Assembly: GCA_022601395.1 (NCBI GenBank)
Contig: JAJACS010000013.1
Span: 1-53,890 of the forward strand
From: Chlamydiia bacterium
GTDB taxonomy: Bacteria; Chlamydiota; Chlamydiia; Chlamydiales; GCA-2402025
Length of the DNA: 53,890 nucleotides
Direction: 5' to 3'
How positions within the stretch are numbered: position 1 is the stretch's first letter; each line of letters begins with the position of its first letter. The notes beneath the pieces were generated by a model. It was not told the origin of the DNA. It ran no database searches and worked only from the letters and a program-made list of their open reading frames with translations. The position numbers were made by a program, and so were the translations under genes. Of this stretch, positions 42,925 through 51,899 are shown piece after piece.

Positions 42925-44628
42925 ATGTCTTTATCATCATCTTTATCAAGCACCTACAATCCCGAGCCAGGTGCAAATTTCAAAAGACTCGAAAAAGCGG
43001 TAGAACGTCCTATGCCCCTAGGTCCTCAAGGACCTAAAGTAACTTTAGGAACTGGAGCTTTCAAAGCTTTTAAACGAACTCCACAGCCAAAACCTGCTAC
43101 GAAGCGCCCCCGAATTACCACAATCAGCCCGGAAAGCACTCTTTTGTTTGAAGGACTGGAAAAAACAAAAGCATGTGCTGTTGCAAACGCATTAATGAGT
43201 GATATTGTGCATAGACCCTGTTTGAACCATTCAAGCGAACCTGATCATGAATGCCACCCTGTAAACTGCTCTGCTACTCGCAGGCAGGGTGAGACTCGTT
43301 CAAGAATGCTAGCAAGTTACAATCCCTTAAAAAAAGCAACAACTGGCTATGGTTTTCTAAGCTATAGAATAAAAGAAAAAACCAAAGCATTCGATATGGT
43401 AGTTGGAACGGGTGAAAATCCTGTTTTAGTATCACGTTACGTGCCTGAAGAAGTGCTTGGAAGCGGATCTCAAGGAGTTGCTTTAAAGGCAACAGATTCA
43501 GAACAAGATGGAGCACCTTATGCATTAAAACTTTCTAAAACAGGAGTTCCTCATCAAGCAGGAAATATAACTGAAGAAGGATATATACTTAGAGAATTAA
43601 ACGACTGTCCATTTACCCCAAATATATACTCCGTAAAAAAATACGATTCTGTACTTCGTAGACCGCACGTTGTTCTGGCGATGGACTTAGTGGCCGTACC
43701 AGATATTTGTCATAAATACATCAAAGAACAACGCACTCTCAATCCCGATCGTCTATGTGCTTTTGCCTTTAACCTTATGCTTGCTCTAAAATCGTTTGAA
43801 GAAAAAAGAATTGTTCATTTAGATCTAAAACCTGAGAATCTCCATCTAGGATTTTTAAGAGAGGTCCCTGATTTAACTATTGCTGAGAAGCTAAGTAAAC
43901 TACACTTAAACCCCTCTCTAACTTTTAAAGAAGATTTTGACGCTCTATGTAGAAAAACTTACCTAAAAGTAATTGACTTTGGTTGTTGTCATGATGTTGG
44001 ACAACAAATGGATACAAATTACATCCAAACCAGGTGGTATCGATCCCCACACTCCATATTAACCGGGCGTGCAGTCGGAAAAGCTGATGTATTTTCAGCT
44101 GGGGCTATTTTATATGAAATGTTTGTTGGTGAACCTTTATTTTCTTTTTCATCAGAAATTACCAAGCACTTTAAGCACGAGCTACAAGCAGGCAGTAAAA
44201 AAGAGCATGAGGACGCAAAAAATCTTGCTCATTTATACACCGTTAATGCGATTGTAGGAAATCCAAAAGCTGAAACTATAGAGGCATTATTGGAAGCAAA
44301 TCCTGAGCTCTTTCATACTTATTACGAAATGCAAGATGGTCAATACCAATTAAAGTCTCTTCCAGTAAAATCTTATGAGGTTTTCGAACGTATACAAATC
44401 CAGCTAGCAGCGCTTCAGGTATCAAAATTAGAGAAATATACAAAGAAATGTCTCGAATCTAACATGACCAGAAATCAAGTAGAATATCTTATCAATTTTA
44501 TTTTTGGTATGGTCGACACTAACTTCCAACCTCTAGATTTTGAGAAACTCCTTAAACATCCAGTTTTCGATCAATATCGAGAACTCCCAGTAGAAGCGGC
44601 TGATTCAAAAGTAGATGACGAAGTTTGA
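42925..44628 (+). CDS. Eukaryote-type Ser/Thr protein kinase 2 (DYRK/CMGC-like)
   Basis: 567 residues. The first 170 are Pro/Lys-rich and include a Cys/His cluster (C99, H102, H108, C110, H111, C115). The kinase domain has GSGSQGV (179-185), the ATP lysine in ALK (K202), the catalytic loop HLDLKPEN (D300, N305; HRD Arg is Leu), an approximately 45-residue insertion, and VIDFGCC (D351). YIQTRWYRSP (366-375) then follows, close to the DYRK activation-loop sequence YIQSRFYRSP, with ADVFSAGAILYEMFVGEPLF after it. All core catalytic residues are present. It is likely a cytosolic or secreted effector kinase; the target is unknown. Confidence 0.92.
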   Translation: MSLSSSLSSTYNPEPGANFKRLEKAVERPMPLGPQGPKVTLGTGAFKAFKRTPQPKPATKRPRITTISPESTLLFEGLEKTKACAVANALMSDIVHRPCLNHSSEPDHECHPVNCSATRRQGETRSRMLASYNPLKKATTGYGFLSYRIKEKTKAFDMVVGTGENPVLVSRYVPEEVLGSGSQGVALKATDSEQDGAPYALKLSKTGVPHQAGNITEEGYILRELNDCPFTPNIYSVKKYDSVLRRPHVVLAMDLVAVPDICHKYIKEQRTLNPDRLCAFAFNLMLALKSFEEKRIVHLDLKPENLHLGFLREVPDLTIAEKLSKLHLNPSLTFKEDFDALCRKTYLKVIDFGCCHDVGQQMDTNYIQTRWYRSPHSILTGRAVGKADVFSAGAILYEMFVGEPLFSFSSEITKHFKHELQAGSKKEHEDAKNLAHLYTVNAIVGNPKAETIEALLEANPELFHTYYEMQDGQYQLKSLPVKSYEVFERIQIQLAALQVSKLEKYTKKCLESNMTRNQVEYLINFIFGMVDTNFQPLDFEKLLKHPVFDQYRELPVEAADSKVDDEV

Positions 44629-44642
44629 GGATCAAGTAGCAA

Positions 44643-46322
44643 CTAAGCTTTTGCTAAGCTGTGCAGCTTTTCCAAATGCTTTTCAATGACTTCGTCTTCT
44701 ATTTTTGCAAATAGAATCTTAGGAGTTTTAAGATGGTCTCCTGATTTGAACGTATAAGAAACTACTTTATCCCAAGATAAACCTTGCTCAACTCCAAGAA
44801 GCTCAAACAACTCTTTTGAAGCTTCAGGAACAATAGGTGCAGAGATCAACGCTAGCTGCTTTAAACAAACAAGGCAAAGAGCTATCGTATTTTGCATCCG
44901 ATGGCGTGTTTCATCTTGCTTAGCATCTACCCAAGGCTTCTTTGCATCAAAATAAACATTTCCAAGAGCTGCAAGCTCCATGATAACATGTGTCGCTTTT
45001 CTAAGAGAAAAGCTCTCGTAGGCAGCTGAAGCATCTTGGGTCAACTTTTCTATGTCTTTTAGGAACTTCTCATCGATCTCTTCAAGATTCTCTACAACAG
45101 GTACCTTTAGATCCGTTTGTTTCTTTGCAAAAACAAGAGTACGATTCACAAGATTACCAAACTTACCAACTAGTTCTGTATTACATCTCATTTGGAAATC
45201 TGCAAAGGTAAATTCAGAATCGGATGATTCGGGAGCATTAGCAGCAAGAGTGTATCTTACCTGATCAGCTGAGAACTCATCTAAGAACTTCTCTAGATCT
45301 ATGTACCAGCCTGCTGACTTTGAAAACTGCTTCCCCTCTAGGTTTAAGAACTCATTTGCAGGGATCTCATCAACAAGTTTATAAGGCTTATTCTGCCCCA
45401 TGCACATCGCAGGAAAGAAAATAGCGTGAAAAGGAATATTATCTTTACCAATAAAGTGAATCAGTTTTGTACTAGGATCTAACCAGTAATCTTTCCAAGC
45501 ATCTTCATTTTTTGTAAGTTTCGCCCATTCTTTGGTAGCAGAAATATAACCAATGGGAGCATCAAACCATACATAGAGCACCTTACCTTCAGTATCAGGA
45601 AGAGGAATTTTCACTCCCCAAGTAGAATCTCTAGTAATAGCTCTGGGTCTTAAATCTTTTACATACTCTTCAACGAAGTTTAGAACATTTGGTTTCCATT
45701 TCTTATCAGAAAGCCAAGTAAGCAACTTATCTTTGAAAAGGTCGAACCTCATAAACCAGTTTTTTGTAGGCTTCAAAACAAGAGGACTATTTGTCATTTT
45801 AGATCTTGGATCTATGAGATCAGTTGCCTCATAGGAAGCGGCGCAAGATGGGCATTCATCTCCTCTTGCATTCTCTGCCTTACACTTAGGGCACGTTCCT
45901 ATAACATAGCGATCAGCTAGAAATTTGTTATCCTGCTCAGAGTAGAGCTGCTCTGTTACCTTTTCTTCTATGTACCCATTTTCTACAAGCTCCAGGAAGA
46001 ATTCCTGTACCGGTATATCATGCTCTTTATGAGTTGTTCGGGAATAATGATCGAAGTTAATATTGAGCTTCTTAAATAGCTCCATATTCAGTTTATGATA
46101 AAAGTCCACATGTTCTTTTGGAGTATTACTCGCAAGCTCTGCACTAAGCGTTATCGCTACACCATACTCATCGGAGCCGCAAATATATACGGCATCATCT
46201 CCCCTAAGCTTCCTATATCTGGTATAGGCATCTGCTGGGAGATAAGCTCCTGCTAAATGGCCAAAATGAACAGCACCATTAGCATAGAGAAGAGCTGCTG
46301 TAATTAGATATCTGTCAGACAT
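44643..46322 (-). CDS. metG: Methionyl-tRNA synthetase
   Basis: Charges tRNA-Met. The 559 residues, without a C-terminal tRNA-binding domain, equal the chlamydial length. The class I motif is HFGH (19-22), the KMSKS equivalent is KQFSKS, and a zinc-binding insertion CPKCKAENARGDECPSC is present. Position next to the gmk-linked small gene is the chlamydial order. It is convergent with kinase gene 2 (14-base gap). Confidence 0.97.
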   Translation of the reverse strand: MSDRYLITAALLYANGAVHFGHLAGAYLPADAYTRYRKLRGDDAVYICGSDEYGVAITLSAELASNTPKEHVDFYHKLNMELFKKLNINFDHYSRTTHKEHDIPVQEFFLELVENGYIEEKVTEQLYSEQDNKFLADRYVIGTCPKCKAENARGDECPSCAASYEATDLIDPRSKMTNSPLVLKPTKNWFMRFDLFKDKLLTWLSDKKWKPNVLNFVEEYVKDLRPRAITRDSTWGVKIPLPDTEGKVLYVWFDAPIGYISATKEWAKLTKNEDAWKDYWLDPSTKLIHFIGKDNIPFHAIFFPAMCMGQNKPYKLVDEIPANEFLNLEGKQFSKSAGWYIDLEKFLDEFSADQVRYTLAANAPESSDSEFTFADFQMRCNTELVGKFGNLVNRTLVFAKKQTDLKVPVVENLEEIDEKFLKDIEKLTQDASAAYESFSLRKATHVIMELAALGNVYFDAKKPWVDAKQDETRHRMQNTIALCLVCLKQLALISAPIVPEASKELFELLGVEQGLSWDKVVSYTFKSGDHLKTPKILFAKIEDEVIEKHLEKLHSLAKA

Positions 46323-46338
46323 GGACTACGCATGTTTA

Positions 46339-46566
46339 TTATTCGTGAGATTCAGTTTCGTGTGTCATAGAACGATTTTCAAAAGTATATAAGTGTGGAT
46401 TCTGCTTAAGTTGAGCAAGAGTGCTTTGCATAGTCACTTCGTGACCAGCTTTTACCTCGTTCTGAGCAAGCTTAATTGCAGTAATTGCCAACTGGAAATT
46501 ATCACAAAAAAGGCTAGCTAAAGCCTCATTAGTAAGTATTGCCTCTTTTTGTCTAGGTTGACGCAT
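46339..46566 (-). CDS. Omega-like small protein (CT031 position)
   Basis: 75 residues. The middle part, DNFQLAITAIKLAQNEVKAG, resembles the RpoZ (RNA polymerase omega) helix N-R-[FY]-E-L-V-x-x-A-x-x-A. It lies directly after gmk, where rpoZ is found in many bacteria (yicC-gmk-rpoZ). In Chlamydia the same position holds the conserved hypothetical CT031. It would assist RNA polymerase assembly; this is inferred from position and weak motif. It lies 16 bases upstream of metG on the same strand. Confidence 0.75.
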   Translation of the reverse strand: MRQPRQKEAILTNEALASLFCDNFQLAITAIKLAQNEVKAGHEVTMQSTLAQLKQNPHLYTFENRSMTHETESHE

Positions 46567-46582
46567 CTTTAGTTCTCCAAAA

Positions 46583-47179
46583 TTAGGTATAAGAGCAAAG
46601 TTCGCTCTCTTTTTTCTTTATAAAACATTCTAACTCATCAAAGGCTTTTTGCAAATCATCATTCACGATTGTAACATCATAATGCTCACCTTTCTTCATC
46701 TCTTCCTTAGCCCAAGAGAGTCTCAAACTAATATTTTCCTCGGTATCTGTGTGTCTTTTATCAAGTCTTTCCTTGAGAGCCTCTATACTAGGAGGTTTGA
46801 TAAATACCAGCACAGCTGAAGTCTTTTCTTTGATCTTCATAGCTCCTTGGGTATCGATCACAAGGATAACATGCTTACCCTGCAACTGAAGATCTTGAAC
46901 AGATTTCTTAAGAGTACCGTAGTAGTTGTCGAAAACCTTAGCATTCTCAAGGAACTCTTCACTATCTACCTTCTTTAGAAAATCTTCTTTAGAAAGGTAA
47001 ATATAGTCCTTACCATCAACCTCATCACCTCTTGGACTTCTTGTTGTACAAGAAATGCTCCTCACAATATCTGAAGGATATTTCTTAGTAAGCATTTCAG
47101 CAAGAGTCGTTTTTCCAGTTCCAGCAGGAGCTGATACGACAATCACAAGACCCTTATCAATTTTCCCATTAAGTCCCAT
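46583..47179 (-). CDS. gmk: Guanylate kinase
   Basis: 198 residues. It makes GDP from GMP and ATP. The P-loop is SAPAGTGKTTLAEM (14-27), then ISCTTRSPRGDEVDGKDY with the GMP-binding Arg/Tyr, and LDKRHTDTEENISLRL in the lid. It starts 2 bases after the upstream YicC-type stop, so they are one operon. Confidence 0.97.
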   Translation of the reverse strand: MGLNGKIDKGLVIVVSAPAGTGKTTLAEMLTKKYPSDIVRSISCTTRSPRGDEVDGKDYIYLSKEDFLKKVDSEEFLENAKVFDNYYGTLKKSVQDLQLQGKHVILVIDTQGAMKIKEKTSAVLVFIKPPSIEALKERLDKRHTDTEENISLRLSWAKEEMKKGEHYDVTIVNDDLQKAFDELECFIKKKESELCSYT

Positions 47180-47181
47180 AT

Positions 47182-48051
47182 TTACTCTACGTTTTGTACC
47201 TGCTCGCGAGCTTTTTCTATCGAGGATTTAATCGTAAGTGCAGACTGTGTAATATTCAGATTCTGTGATTTTGAAGCGATTGTATTTGCTTCACGGTGTA
47301 ACTCTTGAACTATGAAATCCAAAGTTTTTCCTATTGAACTTTCATCAGAATTCAAGACTTCATCAATATGCTTCAAATGAGCTTCAATTCTAGAAAGTTC
47401 TTCTGCTATATCAACCTTATCAGCATAGAGCACGACTTCTCTTAAGAGCTTTTCTTTCGACTCTATATCCGCAATTTTATAGTCTTCCAGCTTCTGCATA
47501 AGTCTTGATTCATAAGCCTTAGGATTATTACTAAGTTCAGATTGAATGCTTGGAAGCAACTTCTTAACATTTGCAAGATGCATTTGAATATCTTTCATCA
47601 GCTCAGAACCTTCTGTGTGTTTCATTTCTAGTATCTTTTCTAAAGCTTGATCAAGCCCTTCTTTTAGACACTTTTTGAATACATCCAGATCTTTAGTTCT
47701 AGATTTAGGGAATTTTTCCATTTGATCTAAAACAATAGAGCATGTGATTGCATCTTTTGAAAAACCTACCTCTTCAGCAAGCTTTTCAAGACTCATTTTA
47801 GTTGCTTTTGCCGCATTAAAATCAAAAACCTGCTCAGGTTTCACATCTCCGGAAAGGTCTCTCGAGAGCCTGCAAGTAACTTGCCCTCTCTTAATTTTAC
47901 TTGCGATCCATTTTCTGACAGCAATATCAAGTGGTAGAAGCTCTTTAGGAAAGATCACACTAACATCAAGGTGTTTTCTGTTAACTGAGTGTACCTCAAT
48001 TAAATATACAGCACCTTCGTAGGTAAAAGTTCCTTTACCATACCCTGTCAT
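47182..48051 (-). CDS. YicC-family protein
   Basis: 289 residues beginning MTGYGKGTF, the family signature. The C-terminal DUF1732 part is LDFIVQELHREANTIASKSQN. YicC proteins have been reported as RNA-processing endonucleases. It lies directly upstream of gmk as in many bacteria, and 24 bases after rnhB. The ATG has no close SD, but an in-frame stop 2 codons upstream fixes the start. Confidence 0.92.
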   Translation of the reverse strand: MTGYGKGTFTYEGAVYLIEVHSVNRKHLDVSVIFPKELLPLDIAVRKWIASKIKRGQVTCRLSRDLSGDVKPEQVFDFNAAKATKMSLEKLAEEVGFSKDAITCSIVLDQMEKFPKSRTKDLDVFKKCLKEGLDQALEKILEMKHTEGSELMKDIQMHLANVKKLLPSIQSELSNNPKAYESRLMQKLEDYKIADIESKEKLLREVVLYADKVDIAEELSRIEAHLKHIDEVLNSDESSIGKTLDFIVQELHREANTIASKSQNLNITQSALTIKSSIEKAREQVQNVE

Positions 48052-48075
48052 ACTTTAACATGCATCGCCTTAAAG

Positions 48076-48714
48076 TTAGTTTTTAGTAAGAGAGCGTATA
48101 GGCTCAAAAGACTTTCTATGGATAGGAGTTGCCCCATATGCTTTTACTGCCATAATGTGATCTCTTGTAGCATATCCTTTATGAGAATCAAAACCATATA
48201 GAGGCCATTTCTTGTGGTACTCACGCATTAAATCATCTCTTGTCTCTTTAGCGATAATCGACGATAGGGCTATACTCACAGACCTTTGATCTCCTCTAAC
48301 AAGAGCAAGTCCTGGTAGTGAAGTTCTTGGAAATTGGTTTCCATCAATAAGAAGATAATCTGCATCTACAGGAAGATTCTGCACTGCAAGTAACATCGCC
48401 TGCATTGAGGCTTGAAGGATATTAATAGAATCAATGACTGATGGATCTACTATACCTGTTGCGTACATGATATCAGGATGATTCTTGATATATTCAAAAA
48501 CTTGGCTTCTTTTTGATGGCTCAAGTTGCTTTGAATCAAGAGCTCCTTCTATCTCTATACCTTGTGGCACATAGCAGGCTGCAGCAACGACAGGTCCTGC
48601 AAGAGGACCTCTACCAGCTTCATCTATTCCGACTACTACCTCGTATCCAAGTGCATAAGCTTGGTTCTCAAAAAGCGAGGTAGGCACCTCTTGTTGCTGC
48701 TGAGTCATTGTCAT
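48076..48714 (-). CDS. rnhB: Ribonuclease HII
   Basis: 212 residues. It removes ribonucleotides and RNA primers from DNA hybrids. The active-site segment GIDEAGRGPLAGPVVAAAC and the later YLLIDGN and KETRDDLM segments are typical. It lies between rplS and the YicC-type gene, in chlamydial order. The start MTMTQQQQ is the first ATG after the rplS stop. Confidence 0.96.
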   Translation of the reverse strand: MTMTQQQQEVPTSLFENQAYALGYEVVVGIDEAGRGPLAGPVVAAACYVPQGIEIEGALDSKQLEPSKRSQVFEYIKNHPDIMYATGIVDPSVIDSINILQASMQAMLLAVQNLPVDADYLLIDGNQFPRTSLPGLALVRGDQRSVSIALSSIIAKETRDDLMREYHKKWPLYGFDSHKGYATRDHIMAVKAYGATPIHRKSFEPIRSLTKN

Positions 48715-48725
48715 TCTCGCTTGTA

Positions 48726-49190
48726 TTAAGTTTCGGTGTTCTTGCTATCAGTATCAGTACTTTCGGTTTTTGGTGTCTCTTTAACAGTTTCTTTTTTCAC
48801 TTCTTTCTGAGCTACTACTGGAGCGGCTTTTTTCTTCGTCATGATTTGCTCTTTAACTTTAGCTTTCTTACCAAAAGCTCCTCTTAAGTAGTAAAGCTTA
48901 CTTCTGCAAACCTTACCGTGCTTCATCACTTCGATTTTAGCAATTCTAGGGCTGTGGATAGGGAAAACCCTTTCCATAGCTGCGCCATAAGCGATACGGT
49001 ATAGAGAGAAAGTTTCTGACAAACCTTTTCCCTTTATCGCTATCACAGTTCCTGTGATCGCCTGAACACGTTCCTTGTTACCTTCAATAATTTTAACATG
49101 AACTTTAAGTGTATCTCCAACACGGAAATGTGGGATATCTTTTCTCAGTTGTTCTTCTTCAATCTCTTCAATTAGTCTTACGCGACTCAT
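48726..49190 (-). CDS. rplS: Ribosomal protein L19 with charged C-terminal tail
   Basis: 154 residues; the core (about 1-115) has [37 protein letters not shown] and [16 protein letters not shown] segments. The tail from about 116 on is rich in Lys, Glu, Thr and Pro ([16 protein letters not shown] segment), about 40 residues longer than common L19. Confidence 0.97.
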   Translation of the reverse strand: MSRVRLIEEIEEEQLRKDIPHFRVGDTLKVHVKIIEGNKERVQAITGTVIAIKGKGLSETFSLYRIAYGAAMERVFPIHSPRIAKIEVMKHGKVCRSKLYYLRGAFGKKAKVKEQIMTKKKAAPVVAQKEVKKETVKETPKTESTDTDSKNTET

Positions 49191-49225
49191 GACATTTCTC
49201 CTATCTATGTAATCTTGCTTCGTTC

Positions 49226-49900
49226 CTAAAGCTGCTCTATAAGGTCTGGTCTTACCTCTTTCGTCTTTGCTTCAGCCATCTCACTTCTCCACTTCTCAAT
49301 CTCTTCGTGATGGCCGCCCAGCAAAACCTCTGGAACTTTTAATCCTTCAAATTCACTTGGTCTGGTGTAATGCGGGTTATCAAATATACCCTCCTCATAA
49401 GAGTCATTCTTAACCGCATCTGGATGCCCAATTGCATCAGGTAAAAACCTCGTAACACTATCTACTACTACTACTGCGGCTGGAGCACCACTTGTGAGTA
49501 CATAGTTACCAATACTCAACTCTTCATCCACTTCAATATCAATGATTCTTTCATCAATGCCTTCATAGTGACCGCATATAAGAATCAAATGACTGTGCAA
49601 TGAGAGCTCTCTACACTTTTCAGCTGTAAGAGGCTTACCCTGTGGCGATAGATAGATCACATGAGAATCTTCTGTTTTCACACTTCGTATCGCCTTAACA
49701 ACGGGCTTTGGCTTTAACACCATCCCAGGCCCACCACCGTAGGGCCTATCATCTACCGTATGGTGCTTATCTTCTGCAAAATCGCGGATGTTCACCAAAT
49801 CAATAGAGATAATATCGTTATCTCTTGCCCTTTTAATCATACTCACATCAAAAGGGCCTTTAAAGTACTCCGGAAATAATGAAAGAATAGAGTACTTCAC
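49226..49900 (-). CDS. trmD: tRNA (guanine-N1-)-methyltransferase
   Basis: 224 residues. It methylates G37 of tRNAs with AdoMet. Visible are [15 protein letters not shown], the knot-forming [12 protein letters not shown] and [15 protein letters not shown]. The order rpsP-trmD-rplS is the usual one. It begins 9 bases after the rpsP stop. Confidence 0.97.
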   Translation of the reverse strand: MKYSILSLFPEYFKGPFDVSMIKRARDNDIISIDLVNIRDFAEDKHHTVDDRPYGGGPGMVLKPKPVVKAIRSVKTEDSHVIYLSPQGKPLTAEKCRELSLHSHLILICGHYEGIDERIIDIEVDEELSIGNYVLTSGAPAAVVVVDSVTRFLPDAIGHPDAVKNDSYEEGIFDNPHYTRPSEFEGLKVPEVLLGGHHEEIEKWRSEMAEAKTKEVRPDLIEQL

Positions 49901-49909
49901 AAAAAAACC

Positions 49910-50371
49910 TTAAGCGTCTTTCTTTTCAGCTGCTTTCTTTGCAGCAGGTTTTTTAGCAGCAGGCTTCTTTGCTGGAGCTTTTTTAGCAGCAGGCTTTGCA
50001 GCTGTTTTTTTAGCTGCTGGTTTAGCAGTAGCAGCCTTCTTTTCAACAGCTTTTTTTCTTGCTGCTTTTCTCTTATCACGTAATTTCTCATCACGCTTTT
50101 TTAGCCTGTCTTTGTATGTCTTCATTACAGATGGAGCAGCTTGCTTTACTAAAGACTCTGCTTTCTCTGATAATTGTGCGCCTTGATCCAACCAGAACTC
50201 CACACGATCTGCTTCTACATGAAGTGTGTTTCCTTTAGATTCGCAAGGGCAATACCACCCAAGCATCTCTACGTACTTCCCATCTCTTGGGGATTTTGAA
50301 TCTGCTAGTATTAAGCGATATGTCAGACGATTTGTACGTCCTTGCTGTCGCAAACGAATTTTAAGTGCCAT
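49910..50371 (-). CDS. rpsP: Ribosomal protein S16 with long Lys/Ala/Pro tail
   Basis: 153 residues from the ATG at 50371, chosen for the SD GGGAGAG and the family start MALKIRLRQQG. The S16 core ends near residue 95. A tail from about 105 to 153 consists of repeats such as PAAKK and AKKPAAKK, like histone H1-type tails. Common S16 has 80-90 residues. rpsP is followed by trmD. Confidence 0.97.
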   Translation of the reverse strand: MALKIRLRQQGRTNRLTYRLILADSKSPRDGKYVEMLGWYCPCESKGNTLHVEADRVEFWLDQGAQLSEKAESLVKQAAPSVMKTYKDRLKKRDEKLRDKRKAARKKAVEKKAATAKPAAKKTAAKPAAKKAPAKKPAAKKPAAKKAAEKKDA

Positions 50372-50467
50372 AAGTGCATCTCTCCCATTTTTTCCCACGA
50401 ATTCTAATAAAAATAGCTAAAAAACTCGATAGATTTTATGAATTATGAGGATTTTTTTTCTAATTTT

Positions 50468-51817
50468 CTAAAAAAGTGACTTGCCATCTGCCATTTGTTT
50501 CATCATGTCAGGGTCTTTCAAAATTTTATTCTTCATTTTCGGCATGCCTTTCATCATCTGTTTCAATCTCTTGAAACCCTTTACCAAACGGTTTACATCG
50601 TCAATTGTCGTTCCACTACCATCTGCTACACGTCTTCTTCTTGACGGTATCAACTCGTCGATTCCAAGCCTTTCCGAAAAGGTCATAGATAATATCATTG
50701 CTTCGAGTTTATTGAACTCTTTATCTGATATATCGACATCTCCCATCTGAGAAAATCCAGGCATCATCTTAAATAGATTTTTTAAAGAACCCATTTTCTT
50801 GATCTTGCCCATTTGTTTTAAGTAGTCATCGTAAGTAAAAGAAGCTTTTTTAAGCTTCTTTTCCATAAGGGCATTTTCCTTATCATCAAGATGTTCTTTC
50901 GCCTTTTTAACGAGGTTAATGACATCTCCCATCCCAAGAATACGATCAGCCATGGAATGAGGATTGAAGAGTTGAAAGTCTGTAACTTTCTCACCGATTC
51001 CTTCAAACTTAAGCGGCTTTTTAGTGACTTCTCTAATAGAAATCGCAGCACCCGCTCTTGCATTGGAATCAAGCATCGTTAGAATCGTTCCTGTAAGACC
51101 GATACGCTTGTCAAATTCTTCTGCTGTTTTTACAGCATCCTGACCTGTTGTCGCATTAGCTACAAAGAAGATCTCGTGTGGATCTAAATATTTTTTTAAC
51201 TTCTCAAGCTCTTTCATCAAAACATCATCAATATGAAGGCGACCTGCTGTATCTACAATCACTGACTCGTAGCCTTCCTTTTTAGCAACATCCATTGCTT
51301 TTTTAGCTACCTTTACAGGGTCTTTTTCACCTTCTATCATAAAGACAGGAGTCTCAGTTTGATCTCCAAGCTTTTTAAGTTGCAATGCTGCCGCAGGTCT
51401 TTGCAAATCACAAGCAACAAGAAGAACCTTTTTGTTGTGATTTGTCTTAAGATAGTGGGCTAACTTTGCACTTTGAGTAGTTTTACCATTACCCTGCAGT
51501 CCACACATAAGATATACGGAAGGGTAAGAGCTTAGATGAATCTTTGATTCATCTGAGCCCATAAGCTCTACAAGATGCTTATGGACGATATCTATAAACT
51601 GCTCCCTAGGAGAAACGGACTTAATCACATCAAGTCCAACAGCTTTTTCTTTAATCTTTTTAACAAATGATGAAGCAATAGAATAGTTAACGTCTGCATC
51701 AAGTAGTGCTAGCCTTACCTCTCGCACAGCTTGAGAAATGCTATCTTCAGTCAAACTCTTCTTAGAAGAAAACTTTGAGAACACATCTTGGAATTTATCC
51801 GTTAACGCACCAAACAT
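50468..51817 (-). CDS. ffh: Signal recognition particle GTPase Ffh
   Basis: 449 residues. It binds signal sequences and 4.5S RNA for co-translational membrane targeting. The N and G domains hold GLQGNGKTTQSAKLA (106-120; the usual GSGKTT Ser is Asn110) and DTAGRLH. The Met-rich M domain is at the end (MMKGMPKMKNKILKDPDMMKQM region). It is first in the block, separate from rpsP by 96 bases. Confidence 0.97.
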   Translation of the reverse strand: MFGALTDKFQDVFSKFSSKKSLTEDSISQAVREVRLALLDADVNYSIASSFVKKIKEKAVGLDVIKSVSPREQFIDIVHKHLVELMGSDESKIHLSSYPSVYLMCGLQGNGKTTQSAKLAHYLKTNHNKKVLLVACDLQRPAAALQLKKLGDQTETPVFMIEGEKDPVKVAKKAMDVAKKEGYESVIVDTAGRLHIDDVLMKELEKLKKYLDPHEIFFVANATTGQDAVKTAEEFDKRIGLTGTILTMLDSNARAGAAISIREVTKKPLKFEGIGEKVTDFQLFNPHSMADRILGMGDVINLVKKAKEHLDDKENALMEKKLKKASFTYDDYLKQMGKIKKMGSLKNLFKMMPGFSQMGDVDISDKEFNKLEAMILSMTFSERLGIDELIPSRRRRVADGSGTTIDDVNRLVKGFKRLKQMMKGMPKMKNKILKDPDMMKQMADGKSLF

Positions 51818-51842
51818 AAAATGAACTTACACTAAAAAATTT

Positions 51843-51871
51843 GTTATAATTGTTATTTCAATCCCTTTAAA
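51843..51871 (-). promoter_or_regulatory. Candidate promoter of ffh and the block downstream
   Basis: TTTAAA (51866-51871), 17-base spacer, TATAAC (51843-51848) on the minus strand, 25 bases upstream of the ffh ATG. Confidence 0.5.
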
Positions 51872-51899
51872 GAGAATCATATATAGTTTACTCTATCTA

